Source: Bradyrhizobiaceae bacterium
GTDB lineage: Bacteria > Pseudomonadota > Alphaproteobacteria > Rhizobiales > Xanthobacteraceae
Reading direction: 5' to 3'
DNA length: 64,000 nt
NCBI GenBank assembly: GCA_003963145.1
Contig: RXJJ01000006.1
Location: 22,455-86,454, forward strand
Shown here: positions 45,313 through 53,909 of the stretch, one piece after another
Position numbering within the stretch: the stretch's first letter is position 1
Layout: each line of letters opens with the position of its first letter
Notes under the pieces: generated by a model
Databases searched by the model: none
Seen by the model: only the letters and a program-made list of their open reading frames with translations
Told to the model about the DNA's origin: nothing
Position numbers and translations under genes: made by a program

Positions 45313-46298
45313 GTCTGAAGACGAAAGTTCGGCTGGGGTTCGGAGCGGGCGGGCTGGCGTGTGCCGTCGCGCTGGCCTCTTTCCAGCCGGGTGCCGTCAC
45401 GGCGCAGACCAGCGCGGCCAGCGCTGCGAATTCGCCTGGTATGGAATCTCAGGACAAGAAGATCGCCGACGGCAATTCACCCCCCGTCAGCTCCGATATG
45501 GCCCAGCAAAAGGGGCTGGCGGCCAAAGCACTCGATGCCGCCAAAAACGCGGCCAACAAGGCCGGCGATATTCTGACGCGTGTGCCATGTCTCTCGCCGA
45601 AAGGCCCCGAAGCCGCGACCGCCTATCTTCCGCATGTCGCAAGAAAGCTCAACGCGAGCGAGCCCGTGACCATCGTGGCATTCGGCTCATCCTCGACGCA
45701 GGGCTATGGCTCGACATCGCCTGCCTATAATTATCCCAACCGGCTTGCGGATCAGCTACGCCGCAAATTTCCAAAGTCGGAGATAACCATCATTAACCGC
45801 GGCGTTGGCGGGCAGGATGTGCCGCAGATGATGGATCGGCTGCAGACCAGCGTGCTCGACGAGCATCCTGATCTGGTGATCTGGCAGCTTGGCACCAATT
45901 CGGTGGTCAGGGGCGACGATACATCGGGAACGGCGGCGCTGGTGGAAAGTGGCGTCTCACGAATTCAGGCGATCGGCGCCGACGTCGTGCTGATCGATCC
46001 TCAATATGTGCCTGCGGTCACGGCGAAGCCGGAGGGCGCCAGCCGGATGGTGAAGCTGATCAAGGACATCGCGGTTTTGAAGAAAGTCTCGGTGTTTCCG
46101 CGCTTCGAGGTGATGCGCCACTGGCATGAAGACGAAAAACTGCCGTTCGACACGTTCGTCATCGGCGATGGGCTTCACATGAACGACTGGGGTTACGCCT
46201 GTTTTGCCCAGCTGCTCGGTGACACGATCATCAGGTCTGTCGAACAGATAAAGGCCGGCACTGTGCCCGACAATGCCGCAGGCGCCCGTCCGATGTGA
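45309..46298 (+). CDS. SGNH/GDSL hydrolase, periplasmic
   Basis: 329 residues with an N-terminal signal-like segment (GGLACAVALASFQPGAVTAQ), a low-complexity linker (about 35-95) and an SGNH domain with all blocks: IVAFGSSSTQGYG (Ser), NRGVGGQD (Gly), WQLGTNSVV (Asn) and DGLHMNDWGY (Asp/His). Expected to be an esterase or acyltransferase acting on acylated periplasmic glycan. Last gene of the opgC operon; an intrinsic terminator follows. Confidence 0.88.
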   Translation: MSLKTKVRLGFGAGGLACAVALASFQPGAVTAQTSAASAANSPGMESQDKKIADGNSPPVSSDMAQQKGLAAKALDAAKNAANKAGDILTRVPCLSPKGPEAATAYLPHVARKLNASEPVTIVAFGSSSTQGYGSTSPAYNYPNRLADQLRRKFPKSEITIINRGVGGQDVPQMMDRLQTSVLDEHPDLVIWQLGTNSVVRGDDTSGTAALVESGVSRIQAIGADVVLIDPQYVPAVTAKPEGASRMVKLIKDIAVLKKVSVFPRFEVMRHWHEDEKLPFDTFVIGDGLHMNDWGYACFAQLLGDTIIRSVEQIKAGTVPDNAAGARPM

Positions 46299-46319
46299 AA
46301 AGAGGGTATAGCCGAAGCA

Positions 46320-46345
46320 AAAAGCCGGCCTTCTGGCCGGCTTTT
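46320..46345. terminator. Bidirectional intrinsic terminator between the opgC operon and metZ
   Basis: Arms AAAAGCCGGCC (46320-46330) and GGCCGGCTTTT (46335-46345), loop TTCT. U-rich in both directions, which suits the convergent genes on either side. Confidence 0.88.
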
Positions 46346-46370
46346 GTATCGCTCGTGTTCGACTCGCGTC

Positions 46371-47585
46371 TTATGCCTGATCGAGCGCGGCCGCCAGATC
46401 CTCGATCAGATCGTCCGGATGCTCGAGGCCGGTCGAGAAACGGATGAAGCCGTCGCTGATGCCGAGTTCGGCGCGCGCCTCCGGCGTCAGACGTTGATGC
46501 GTCGTTGTCGCCGGATGGGTGACGATGCTTTTGGCGTCACCCAGATTGTTCGAGATCGAGGCGATCTTGCAGGCGTTGAGGACGCGGAACGCCGCATCCT
46601 TGCCGCCTTTCACCTCGAAACCGATCAGCGTTGATCCCGCGCGCATCTGCTTCTTCACGATGGCCGCCTGGGGATGATCGGCGCGACCGGGATAAATCAG
46701 CCGCGTGATCTTCGGATGCTTAGCCAGCGCGTCCGCAATCTTTGCCGCACCTTCGGTCTGGGCCTTGACGCGCACGCCGAGCGTCTCGAGACCCTTCAGC
46801 AGAACCCAGGCGTTGAACGGCGACATCGCCGGGCCCGTCTGGCGCAGGAAATTGTGGATGTGCTCCTGAATGAACTCCTCGGAAGACAAAATGATTCCGC
46901 CGAGACAGCGTCCCTGACCGTCGATGTGCTTGGTCGCCGAATAGACCACGACATCCGCACCCAGCGTCAGCGGACTTTGCCACATTGGCGTGGCAAACAC
47001 ATTGTCGACGATCAGTCGCGCGCCGCCGCGATGGGCGATATCTGCAATTGCCGCGATGTCGAGCACGTCGAGTGTCGGATTGGTCGGGCTTTCCAGAAAG
47101 CAGGTTTTCGTATTTGGACGCATCGCCTTGCGCCATTGATCGAGATCGAGACCGTCGATCAGTGTCGATTCGATGCCGTAACGCGGTAGCAAATCTTCCG
47201 CGACATAGCGGCATGAACCGAACACCTGCTTGGAAGCGACGATATGATCGCCAGATTTAAGCGGCGCAAGCATGGCGGTCGTCACTGCGGCCATGCCGGT
47301 CGCGGTCGCACGCGCGGCCTGCGCGCCTTCCAGTTCGATCATCCGCCGTTCGAACATCGCCACGCTCGGATTTGAAAAGCGAGAATAGAGGAAGCCGGGG
47401 TCCTCGCCCTTGAAGCGCGCCTCGCACTCCTCGGCGGAGGCATAAACAAATCCTTGTGTCAGGAAGATCGATTCCGACATTTCGCCGAACTGCGAGCGCA
47501 GCGTGCCGGAATGAACCATCCGGGTTTCCGGGCGGTATTTGTGCGTGGCAGCCGTCGGCCTTGACGGTGAGTTCGAAGCAGACAT
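46371..47585 (-). CDS. metZ: O-succinylhomoserine sulfhydrylase
   Basis: 404-residue Cys/Met-metabolism PLP enzyme that forms homocysteine directly from O-succinylhomoserine and sulfide. PLP-lysine motif YSATKHIDGQGRCLGG, and FLYSRFSNPSVAMFERR and the C-terminal HPATTTHQRLTPEARAELGI are typical of MetZ. I chose the ATG at 47585, preceded by GGAGGA; an earlier ATG at 47618 lies against the leader terminator. Expression should be controlled by the SAM-II riboswitch and terminator in its leader. Confidence 0.93.
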   Translation of the reverse strand: MSASNSPSRPTAATHKYRPETRMVHSGTLRSQFGEMSESIFLTQGFVYASAEECEARFKGEDPGFLYSRFSNPSVAMFERRMIELEGAQAARATATGMAAVTTAMLAPLKSGDHIVASKQVFGSCRYVAEDLLPRYGIESTLIDGLDLDQWRKAMRPNTKTCFLESPTNPTLDVLDIAAIADIAHRGGARLIVDNVFATPMWQSPLTLGADVVVYSATKHIDGQGRCLGGIILSSEEFIQEHIHNFLRQTGPAMSPFNAWVLLKGLETLGVRVKAQTEGAAKIADALAKHPKITRLIYPGRADHPQAAIVKKQMRAGSTLIGFEVKGGKDAAFRVLNACKIASISNNLGDAKSIVTHPATTTHQRLTPEARAELGISDGFIRFSTGLEHPDDLIEDLAAALDQA

Positions 47586-47618
47586 GTGTCCTCCAATGTG
47601 CCGCCTGCGCGCGGGCAC

Positions 47619-47653
47619 AAAAAAACCGGCCTGGAAAAAATTCCACAGACCGG
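47619..47653 (-). terminator. Terminator in the metZ leader, downstream of the SAM-II riboswitch
   Basis: On the minus strand, arm 47653-47641 pairs with 47636-47626 (CCGG..CTG.GGAA type stem with one bulge and one G-U pair), a short loop, then seven U. The ATG follows about 35 bases later. Its 5' arm overlaps a competing hairpin (47647-47673), as expected of a transcription-attenuating switch. Confidence 0.8.
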
Positions 47654-47673
47654 GAGCACATCGTCCCCGGCCT
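47647..47673 (-). promoter_or_regulatory. Candidate anti-terminator hairpin of the metZ leader
   Basis: AGGCCGGG (47673-47666) can pair with CCCGGTCT (47654-47647), directly after the aptamer. This would tie up the 5' arm of the terminator at 47619-47653, so the two cannot form together. How SAM binding tips the balance is not visible from sequence. Confidence 0.5.
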
Positions 47674-47727
47674 GTTTAGCGATTTATTTTACGTGGCTGC
47701 AAGCCGGCCGGCTCAAATCACCACGGG
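47672..47727 (-). promoter_or_regulatory. SAM-II riboswitch aptamer (metA motif)
   Basis: Minus strand, in order: P1 5' strand CGTGG (47725-47721) running into TGATTTG, the loop ending GGCTTG, then CAGCCACGT whose CCACG (47696-47692) closes P1, an A-rich link AAAATAAAT, and the conserved GCTAAA (47680-47675) that forms the pseudoknot. This order and these conserved blocks define the SAM-II class, which occurs in alphaproteobacteria before methionine genes such as metA, metX and metZ. It lies in the metZ leader, so high SAM should reduce homocysteine synthesis. Confidence 0.92.
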
Positions 47728-47790
47728 ATAAGTCCTAGCCTTAATCCCGCACGCCCTTTTCGTCAAGCAACCCATCGGATAACCGATAGA

Positions 47791-48939
47791 ATGATGCAGG
47801 TTTTAAAGGCTCCGAATATCCAGGAAAAGACGTTGGCCTTCTCGATCGCGCCGGATGCTAGCGGAATTTTGCCCGACCGCATGATCGCGGCGATGGCCGA
47901 TTCCGGTCAGATTCTGCCGGCCTATCCGTTTGTCGAAAGCCAGATCCAGCCGGCCAGTCTCGATCTGCGGCTTGGCGACGTGGCGTTCCGCGTACGCGCC
48001 AGCTTTCTTCCCGGCCCCGACACCACGGTGGCCGAGCGCATCGACGAGTTGAAGCTGCATGAAATCGATTTGTCCAACGGCGCGGTGCTGGAGACGAATT
48101 GCGTCTATATTGTGCCGCTGCTGGAAAGCCTCGCTCTTCCGCCCTCGATTCTCGCCGCGGCGAATCCAAAAAGCTCGACCGGCCGGCTGGATGTGTTCAC
48201 GCGCGTGATCGCCGATGCAACGCGCCGGTTCGACATGATCGCCGCCGGATATCATGGGCCGCTTTACGCGGAGATCAGTCCGAAGACATTTCCGGTTCTG
48301 CTGCGCGAAGGATCGCGGCTGTCGCAAATACGTTTTCGCGCCGGGGCGCCGCTGCTCGGCGACGCCGAACTAGCGGCACTGCATAAGAGAGAACGGCTCG
48401 TCGATGCCGACGACGCCGATCTGACGGGCGGGGTTGCGCTCAGCATCGATTTGTCAGGTGAAGGTTCTGACGGATTTGTTGGCTACCGCGCCAAGCGCCA
48501 TACTGCGGTCGTCGATATCGATCGCCGCGCCGGTTATGCTGTGGGCGAGTTTTGGGAACCGATCCGGGCGCGGCCCGACGGAAGCCTTATTCTCGATCCC
48601 GGCGAGTTCTACATTTTGGCCTCTAAGGAAGCTGTTCAGGTGCCACCGGATTATGCGGCCGAAATGGTGCCGTTCGATCCGCTGGTCGGCGAATTCCGCG
48701 TCCACTATGCCGGCTTCTTCGATCCCGGCTTCGGCTATGCCGGCGCGGGCGGCCGGGGCTCGCGTGCCGTGCTCGAAGTGCGTTCACGCGAGGTGCCTTT
48801 TATTCTCGAACATGGCCAGATTGTCGGCCGGCTTGTCTACGAGAAGATGTTGGCGCCTCCCGATACGCTTTACGGCACGCGTATCGCCTCGAACTACCAG
48901 GGACAGGGACTGAAGCTGTCGAAACATTTCCGGCTTTAG
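47791..48939 (+). CDS. dcd: 2'-deoxycytidine 5'-triphosphate deaminase (long form)
   Basis: 382 residues, about twice the classical Dcd length, made of two dUTPase-fold halves (about 25-195 and 210-380). Motifs in the first half include QIQPASLDLRLGD and NPKSSTGRLDVFTRVI; the second half has YAGFFDPGFGYAG. Long-form proteins of this type are usual in alphaproteobacteria. It feeds dUTP/dUMP supply for thymidylate. Divergent from metZ; the riboswitch region separates them. Confidence 0.9.
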   Translation: MMQVLKAPNIQEKTLAFSIAPDASGILPDRMIAAMADSGQILPAYPFVESQIQPASLDLRLGDVAFRVRASFLPGPDTTVAERIDELKLHEIDLSNGAVLETNCVYIVPLLESLALPPSILAAANPKSSTGRLDVFTRVIADATRRFDMIAAGYHGPLYAEISPKTFPVLLREGSRLSQIRFRAGAPLLGDAELAALHKRERLVDADDADLTGGVALSIDLSGEGSDGFVGYRAKRHTAVVDIDRRAGYAVGEFWEPIRARPDGSLILDPGEFYILASKEAVQVPPDYAAEMVPFDPLVGEFRVHYAGFFDPGFGYAGAGGRGSRAVLEVRSREVPFILEHGQIVGRLVYEKMLAPPDTLYGTRIASNYQGQGLKLSKHFRL

Positions 48940-49013
48940 TTTCGGAGCGTCACGGTCGCCGCCTTCGTTGCAAATCCCGCCGGACTGGGCGATTGTGGCG
49001 ATGTGCTGGGCCT

Positions 49014-49087
49014 GCGGGCGTAGTTCAATGGCAGAACGGCAGCTTCCCAAGCTGCATACGAGGGTTCGATTCCCTTCGCCCGCTCCA
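49014..49087 (+). tRNA. tRNA-Gly (CCC)
   Basis: Acceptor strand GCGGGCG (49014-49020) pairs with CGCCCGC (49077-49083), then discriminator T and encoded CCA. Anticodon stem GCAGC/GCTGC with loop TTCCCAA gives CCC. T loop GGTTCGATTCC is standard. Confidence 0.97.
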
Positions 49088-49252
49088 GCAATTTTTCCTT
49101 TTGTTTCAAATCGGGAACGTAGGATGAAGGTGCATCCCGCGTGCAACACTGGAGCCAAATTACGCCACGGCCTGCCATCCCGATCTGGACAAAAACCCGG
49201 ACTCGCAACACGCTGAAGGTGTCCTGATCGACACATTCAGACGGGGCGCGAG

Positions 49253-49720
49253 GTGATGATGAAGGCGATTACGGGGCTTCTGACGGCGGTCTTTCTCTGG
49301 GTTGGGTTGAGCGCAAGCCACGCCGTTGTCCGGATTTCCGACGACCGGGGCGGCCGGATCGGCACCTATGTCGATAAATACCAGGGCCTGAAGACCTCCG
49401 GCGAGACCGTGATTATCGACGGGTTGTGCGCCTCGGCCTGCACCATCGTTCTGGGGGCGGTCCCTCACGACAAGATTTGCGTGACCTCGCGCGCCAGCCT
49501 GGGTTTCCATGCGGCCTGGGATCCGGGGGCAGGTGGCCGGCCGGTGACCAATGCCGAAGCCACCCATATGCTTTACGATATGTATCCCACCAACATCCGC
49601 CGCTGGATCAGACAGCGGGGCGGCCTGACGCCGCACATGATCTTTTTGCGTGGGCCGCAGCTGATGGCGATGTACAAGCCGTGCTATCTGGACGCGCAGG
49701 CGCAGGCTGCCGCCCGTTAA
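49253..49720 (+). CDS. Exported protein with ClpP/crotonase-like core (function unknown)
   Basis: 155 residues with a signal peptide (ITGLLTAVFLWVGLSASHA). The central part reads TVIIDGLCASACTIVLGAVP, then ASLGFHAAWDPG, resembling the small periplasmic COG3904-type proteins with a ClpP-like nucleophile region (SAC) and a following His. I do not recognise a characterised family member. In-frame ATGs at 49253-49259 are equivalent. It stands alone between tRNA-Gly and the SCO gene. Confidence 0.72.
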   Translation: MMMKAITGLLTAVFLWVGLSASHAVVRISDDRGGRIGTYVDKYQGLKTSGETVIIDGLCASACTIVLGAVPHDKICVTSRASLGFHAAWDPGAGGRPVTNAEATHMLYDMYPTNIRRWIRQRGGLTPHMIFLRGPQLMAMYKPCYLDAQAQAAAR

Positions 49721-49847
49721 ATTGCCAGTATTGTTCAGCATGACGTGATGGAGCGGGCTTAGCCGTAGCTTGCTTCGCCGAGCCTCAGTCTTTATCTCGG
49801 GGCTGGACATGCAACTCCTGTAATACCGAAACCCGATTTCACAGCTC

Positions 49848-50441
49848 ATGCCGTCAAGCCGAACCTCCCGTCCGATGATGATCGTTACCGCTTTCGTCGT
49901 CAGCCTTGCTGTCGGGCTGGTGGCGATGCTGTGGCTCACCGGCGGATTTCGCACAGCTCCGAGTTCGCGCGTCGGCGGCCCGTTCCAGCTGACCGATCAG
50001 GCTGGACAGGTCGTCACGGAAAAAAACCTGCAGGGGCGCCCCTCGTTGATTTTCTTCGGCTTCACTCACTGTCCGGACATATGTCCGACGTCGCTGTTCG
50101 AGATGTCGGAGGTGCTTCGCGCGATGGGTCCCGATGCCGACCGCGTCAACGCCTATTTCATCTCGGTCGATCCGGAGCGGGATACGCCGGACGTCATCAA
50201 GAGCTATCTGCAAAGTTTCGATCCGCACTTAAAAGGATTGACCGGCAGCCCCGAGGCGGTAGCGAAAATGCTGTCGGCCTACCGCGTCTATGCCAAGAAG
50301 GTGCCGTTGAAGGATGGCGATTACACCATGGACCATACCGCGCTGATCTATCTGATGGATCGCGACGGAAAGTTCGTTGCGCCGTTCAATCTCAGTCAAA
50401 AGCCCGAACAGGCGGCGGCCGATCTCAAGCGCTATCTTTAG
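49848..50441 (+). CDS. SCO1/SenC family copper chaperone/thioredoxin-like protein
   Basis: 197 residues: an N-terminal membrane anchor (MIVTAFVVSLAVGLVAMLWL) and a thioredoxin fold with the copper-binding FFGFTHCPDICP (CxxxC) and the distal His in DYTMDHTALIYLMD. SCO proteins supply copper to cytochrome c oxidase CuA or act as thiol-disulfide partners. Tail-to-tail with the split glycosyltransferase gene (4-bp overlap). Confidence 0.93.
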   Translation: MPSSRTSRPMMIVTAFVVSLAVGLVAMLWLTGGFRTAPSSRVGGPFQLTDQAGQVVTEKNLQGRPSLIFFGFTHCPDICPTSLFEMSEVLRAMGPDADRVNAYFISVDPERDTPDVIKSYLQSFDPHLKGLTGSPEAVAKMLSAYRVYAKKVPLKDGDYTMDHTALIYLMDRDGKFVAPFNLSQKPEQAAADLKRYL

Positions 50442-51505
50442 CGCCGCGGCCGATAGGCGCGGCCCGCCACGCGGGAATGTCGGGCAAGTCCATGCTCGGT
50501 CTTTTCCCAGCGATAGGGGTCGGTTACGAGCTGATAGAGCGCGCGCCACGCCGCGATCGAAAGACAGATCCAGTATAGCGGGGTGAGAGCAAGAACCCAC
50601 ATTTCGCGCAGAAGTCCGCGCCGCGCGAGGCCCATCAGGCCGATCACGACCGTCGAAAGATAGCCAGCTGCGATAGCCGCGACATGCAGTTCGGCGAAGT
50701 TGCTGGCAAGAAACGATGACGCGTCGCTGTCGAAAGCCTGCATGAGCATGGGTGCAAGGATTTCCGCAAGCATGATCGGATGCGCCAGCGCCGTCAGCAC
50801 GTTCCCGCCGACGATAATATTGAGAGTGAAAAATCCGCGCGCGTCCGCGTCTTTCCACAGTCTCGTCGGAGAGCGCATATGGACGATCCAGGTTTGCATC
50901 CAGCCCTTCATCCAGCGCGAGCGCTGGCGGAGCCATGCACCGAACGTGACCGGCGCTTCTTCGTAGGTCGTCGAGGCGAACATGACCGAGCGGTAGCCGA
51001 AGCGCGCCAGGCGAAAGCCGAGGTCGGCATCTTCCGTGACATTATATGCATCCCAGCCGCCAACCTCGCGCAAGATCTCGGTCCGGAAATGGTTGGACGA
51101 TCCGCCGAGCGGCAACGGCATGTCGAAGCTCGAGAATCCCTGCAGGAACACATCGAACTGTCCGGCATATTCGGCGGTGAACATGCGCGGCAGCCAGCCG
51201 TCGGACGTGTTGTCAATGCAAAGGCTGGCCTGCGCGCAGGCGACGCGGTCGTCGCGAAACATGCCCAGCGCCTTGCGAAGCTGATCGGGGTCAGGCCGGT
51301 CCTCGGCATCGAACACGGCCAGGAAGGTGCCGCGCGCCGCCGTCAGGGCATAGTTGAGCGCCTTCGGCTTGGTGCGTGGTCCGTAAGCCGGTGCGGTGAC
51401 GATCTGCATGTGCGGCAGAGGACCATGCCTTTCAATGGCGGCTCGTGTCGCATGGTCGTCCGGCTCGATCACGAGCTTGATGTCGAGCTTCTCGCGCGGA
51501 TAGTC
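50438..51505 (-). pseudogene. Family 2 glycosyltransferase gene, 3' part, interrupted by an IS1595-type element
   Basis: C-terminal 355 residues or so of a membrane-bound GT2 enzyme. The frame is open up to the target duplication and reads DYPREKLDIKLVIEPDDHAT at the join; the 5' part at 55370 ends in LIRSLETLDYP, so the two halves abut exactly once the element is removed. Present here are the catalytic DAEDRPDPDQL motif, TEDADLGFRLARFGYRS and QRSRWMKGWMQTW, followed by membrane helices. Separated from its start and promoter by 3.9 kb, this part cannot make a normal protein, though an internal start (51472) could yield a fragment. Confidence 0.88.
51498..51505. repeat. 8-bp target-site duplication, left copy
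   Basis: GGATAGTC immediately outside the left inverted repeat; identical to 55370-55377. Eight bases is the duplication length known for IS1595-family elements. Confidence 0.92.
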
Positions 51506-51529
51506 CGGTATTATGGCGCAAACGCCACA
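51506..51529 (+). repeat. Left terminal inverted repeat of the IS1595-type element
   Basis: 24 bp, beginning CGGTATTATGGCGC, perfectly inverted at 55346-55369. The next base differs between the two ends. Confidence 0.95.
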
Positions 51530-51645
51530 GGACTAACCGCCTGATCGTTCGCACCTAATACCGCTCATTCAAAAAGGAATGAGCGATGGGATCATCGATG
51601 CTTCTCGCAGTGGCGTTATTTGTAGCGCCGCTTTTCGGCCATACC

Positions 51646-52560
51646 CTAAGTCACTCGACGAACGCCGGGGAACTCAACCAACGCGACAGTCATCGAATCA
51701 GCAATGTCGGCAGCTTTGAAAGCAATTGTAGTTTTTCCGATAGGCTGAACCATGTAAATGGTTCCTATGTCGGCTATCTTTTGCTCGCCGACTGCAAACT
51801 CATATCTGGCATGGAATGCAAGCCAAAGGGTGAAACCAATGTCTTGCGGCAAATCCGATATTTTTGGACCAGTAGGCCCAAATCTGATCGCAAGTTTTTC
51901 ACTAGGAAGAACGGTTGCAAGAGCGAAGCTTGTGGGCTCTGCCATGTGTTCGAAGAAATATGCGATTCCTTGATTGATTGCAGGTTCGTTCTTCCCAGGG
52001 ACATAGAATTTAGCAAAGTAGGAAATATTGCGAGCTGGCGTCTTCCCAATATTGGTCAAGCTTCCATCGATTTTAATATGGAGATGACCGCCATTCTTGG
52101 TCATCTCCACAGTTGGCGGAATTTTCCAAAGCAACCACGGCCTTTGGTCAGCGACGAAAATATCACGGGTCAAAGTATTGGCATCTCTGGCGGCCACTAT
52201 CGAGGCTTGCATATCGCGGGATTGAGCAGCAGCAGCGCGCCTAGCGTGCCGCGCCTGTTTCTCGCCAGCAAGCCAGAGCAAAACGGTAGAGACCGTCAAT
52301 CCGCCGGTGAAAATGACGAGCCAAAGCGTGAAGAAAGCGACAGGATCGCTCGTAGTGCGCTCCCAAAGGGTTTTGCATTCCTCAGCCTTGTAGTGTTCTT
52401 TTTCAGCGGCTTGGTAACATTTCTGCTTCTCGGCATCAGTAGGAGCATAGGCAGCCTGCCAACCCAAAACTCCAACCCAAAAAACGGTAGCGACGAGAAA
52501 TCCTAATACAGTCTCAGTACGCAACCTTCCCCAACATCGGACCAAAAATCGTTTCATCAA
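51646..52560 (-). CDS. Passenger gene: membrane protein of unknown function
   Basis: 304 residues. Two N-terminal transmembrane segments (VLGFLVATVFWVGVLGWQAA, and one from VAFFTLWLVIFTGGLTVSTV) enclose a short Lys/Glu-rich loop with two Cys; a helical stretch leads to a soluble domain starting DIFVADQRPWLLWKIPP, with beta-rich repeats (LTNIGKTPARNISYFAKFYV). Proteins of this architecture are frequent in Rhizobiales mobile DNA, but I know of no function. It starts 10 bp after the DUF6471 gene, with which it is probably co-transcribed. Confidence 0.75.
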   Translation of the reverse strand: MMKRFLVRCWGRLRTETVLGFLVATVFWVGVLGWQAAYAPTDAEKQKCYQAAEKEHYKAEECKTLWERTTSDPVAFFTLWLVIFTGGLTVSTVLLWLAGEKQARHARRAAAAQSRDMQASIVAARDANTLTRDIFVADQRPWLLWKIPPTVEMTKNGGHLHIKIDGSLTNIGKTPARNISYFAKFYVPGKNEPAINQGIAYFFEHMAEPTSFALATVLPSEKLAIRFGPTGPKISDLPQDIGFTLWLAFHARYEFAVGEQKIADIGTIYMVQPIGKTTIAFKAADIADSMTVALVEFPGVRRVT

Positions 52561-52570
52561 AGGATCGCCA

Positions 52571-52810
52571 TTAAATCTCCTCCAAAGCTACTCCGTCCAA
52601 TTCCAGAGCCGCAAGGCAGGCTAAAAAAAATGTCGCCGGGAATGATCCGCGTTTTAGCTTGTTCGTAATGCTGGCTTCCGTCTCGCTCTTGAAGCCATGC
52701 TTTTTAAGTCGCTTTGCAAGCTCAACATAAGTTACTTCGGACTCACGTAATTTGTGTTTTAGGAATGCGGCAGCCCGCTCTGCCCATTCCTCCTCCGAGG
52801 TAATGTTCAT
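52571..52810 (-). CDS. Passenger gene: DUF6471 family small protein
   Basis: 79 residues. EEWAERAAAFLKHKLRESEV, then TYVELAKRLKKHG and ANS-type ending FPATFFLACLAALEL match DUF6471, a helix-turn-helix-like fold found alone or near phage and transposon genes. It could be a DNA-binding regulator of the element. It is divergent from the transposase; the 100-bp AT-rich gap between them holds a repeated ATATGATA/TATCATAT pattern (52838-52846 and 52879-52886) that could be its operator. Confidence 0.75.
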   Translation of the reverse strand: MNITSEEEWAERAAAFLKHKLRESEVTYVELAKRLKKHGFKSETEASITNKLKRGSFPATFFLACLAALELDGVALEEI

Positions 52811-52913
52811 AGGTTCTCCTATCAGATTTGAGGGCTATCATATCTGATATTTTATGCTTGCCAAGTCCAATAACTATTGTATATGATAGCTTTCATAAAC
52901 GATAGGTGTCCAA

Positions 52914-53909
52914 ATGGCCCAACATTTCCTTCTGTCAAAGTCCGCAAAAACGCTCTCTCTTGCGAGCGTATTCACAATGAAGGACGCGGACGCGGAAATG
53001 ACCTTCCGCAAGATTCGCTGGCACGAGACAGATGGCGCGCCGGTTTGTCCGCATTGCGGTAGCTTGGACGCCTATGATTGCCGCCGCCTCAAAGGCGCGC
53101 CCCGCTTCCGCTGTAAGGGTTGCGGCAAGGATTTCAGCATCACCAGCGGGACGCTGTTCGCCAGCCATAAGCTGCCGCTCCGATGCTATCTCGCCGCCAT
53201 TGCGATCTTCTGCAACGAGGTGAAGGGCAAGTCCGCATTAGCCCTCTCACGCGATCTGAGTGTGTCCTATAAATGCGCCTTTGTGCTCCTCCACAAACTC
53301 CGCGAGGCGATGGCCGAAGATTTGAAGGGCCGCGTCATCGGCGGTGAAGGCAAGGTGGCTGAGGTCGATGGCGGTTATTTTGGCGGTTATGTCAAACCGG
53401 CGAACAACAAAGAAAACCGCCGTGACCGCCGTTTGCTTCGCAACCAGAACGGCAAGCGCAAGGTTGTCGTGATCGTTCGGGAGCGTGGCGGCAATTCCGT
53501 GCCAGCCGTTTTCCACTCCGAGACACAAGCCGCTTCATTTATCCGTTCGCGCATTGCTAAGGGAACGACAGTCCACGCCGATGAAGCGGGTTCATGGGAC
53601 AAATTGCACGAGCGTTTCGAAGTGAAGCGGATCAACCATCAAGAGGCTTACAGCCTTGATGGCGCATGCACCAATTGGGCTGAGGAGTATTTCAGTCGTC
53701 TGCGGCGCGCTGAGATTGGCATTCATCACCACATCGCTGGCGATTACCTGCTCCGCTACGCGCAGGAGTCTTCATGGCGTGAAGACAGTCGCCGCATTTC
53801 GAATGGCGATCAGGTGAACCGGATTGCATCACTAGCGATGAAGCGCGGTAAGTCCGTGGATTTCACGGGGTATTGGCAGCGGGCGCTGCGGACTGAAGCT
53901 GCTCATTAA
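52914..53909 (+). CDS. IS1595-family transposase (ISXO2-like)
   Basis: 331 residues. N-terminal zinc ribbon CPHCGSLDAYDC and RCKGCGKDFSITSGTLF; an HTH region with ALALSRDLSVSYKCAFVLLH; and a DDE/N-type catalytic domain with the first Asp in AEVDGGYFGG, the second in VHADEAGSWD, and the C-terminal motif TNWAEEYFSRLRRAEIGIHH. It looks complete, so the element may still move. Its last 47 bases overlap the 3' end of the convergent fic gene. Confidence 0.93.
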   Translation: MAQHFLLSKSAKTLSLASVFTMKDADAEMTFRKIRWHETDGAPVCPHCGSLDAYDCRRLKGAPRFRCKGCGKDFSITSGTLFASHKLPLRCYLAAIAIFCNEVKGKSALALSRDLSVSYKCAFVLLHKLREAMAEDLKGRVIGGEGKVAEVDGGYFGGYVKPANNKENRRDRRLLRNQNGKRKVVVIVRERGGNSVPAVFHSETQAASFIRSRIAKGTTVHADEAGSWDKLHERFEVKRINHQEAYSLDGACTNWAEEYFSRLRRAEIGIHHHIAGDYLLRYAQESSWREDSRRISNGDQVNRIASLAMKRGKSVDFTGYWQRALRTEAAH

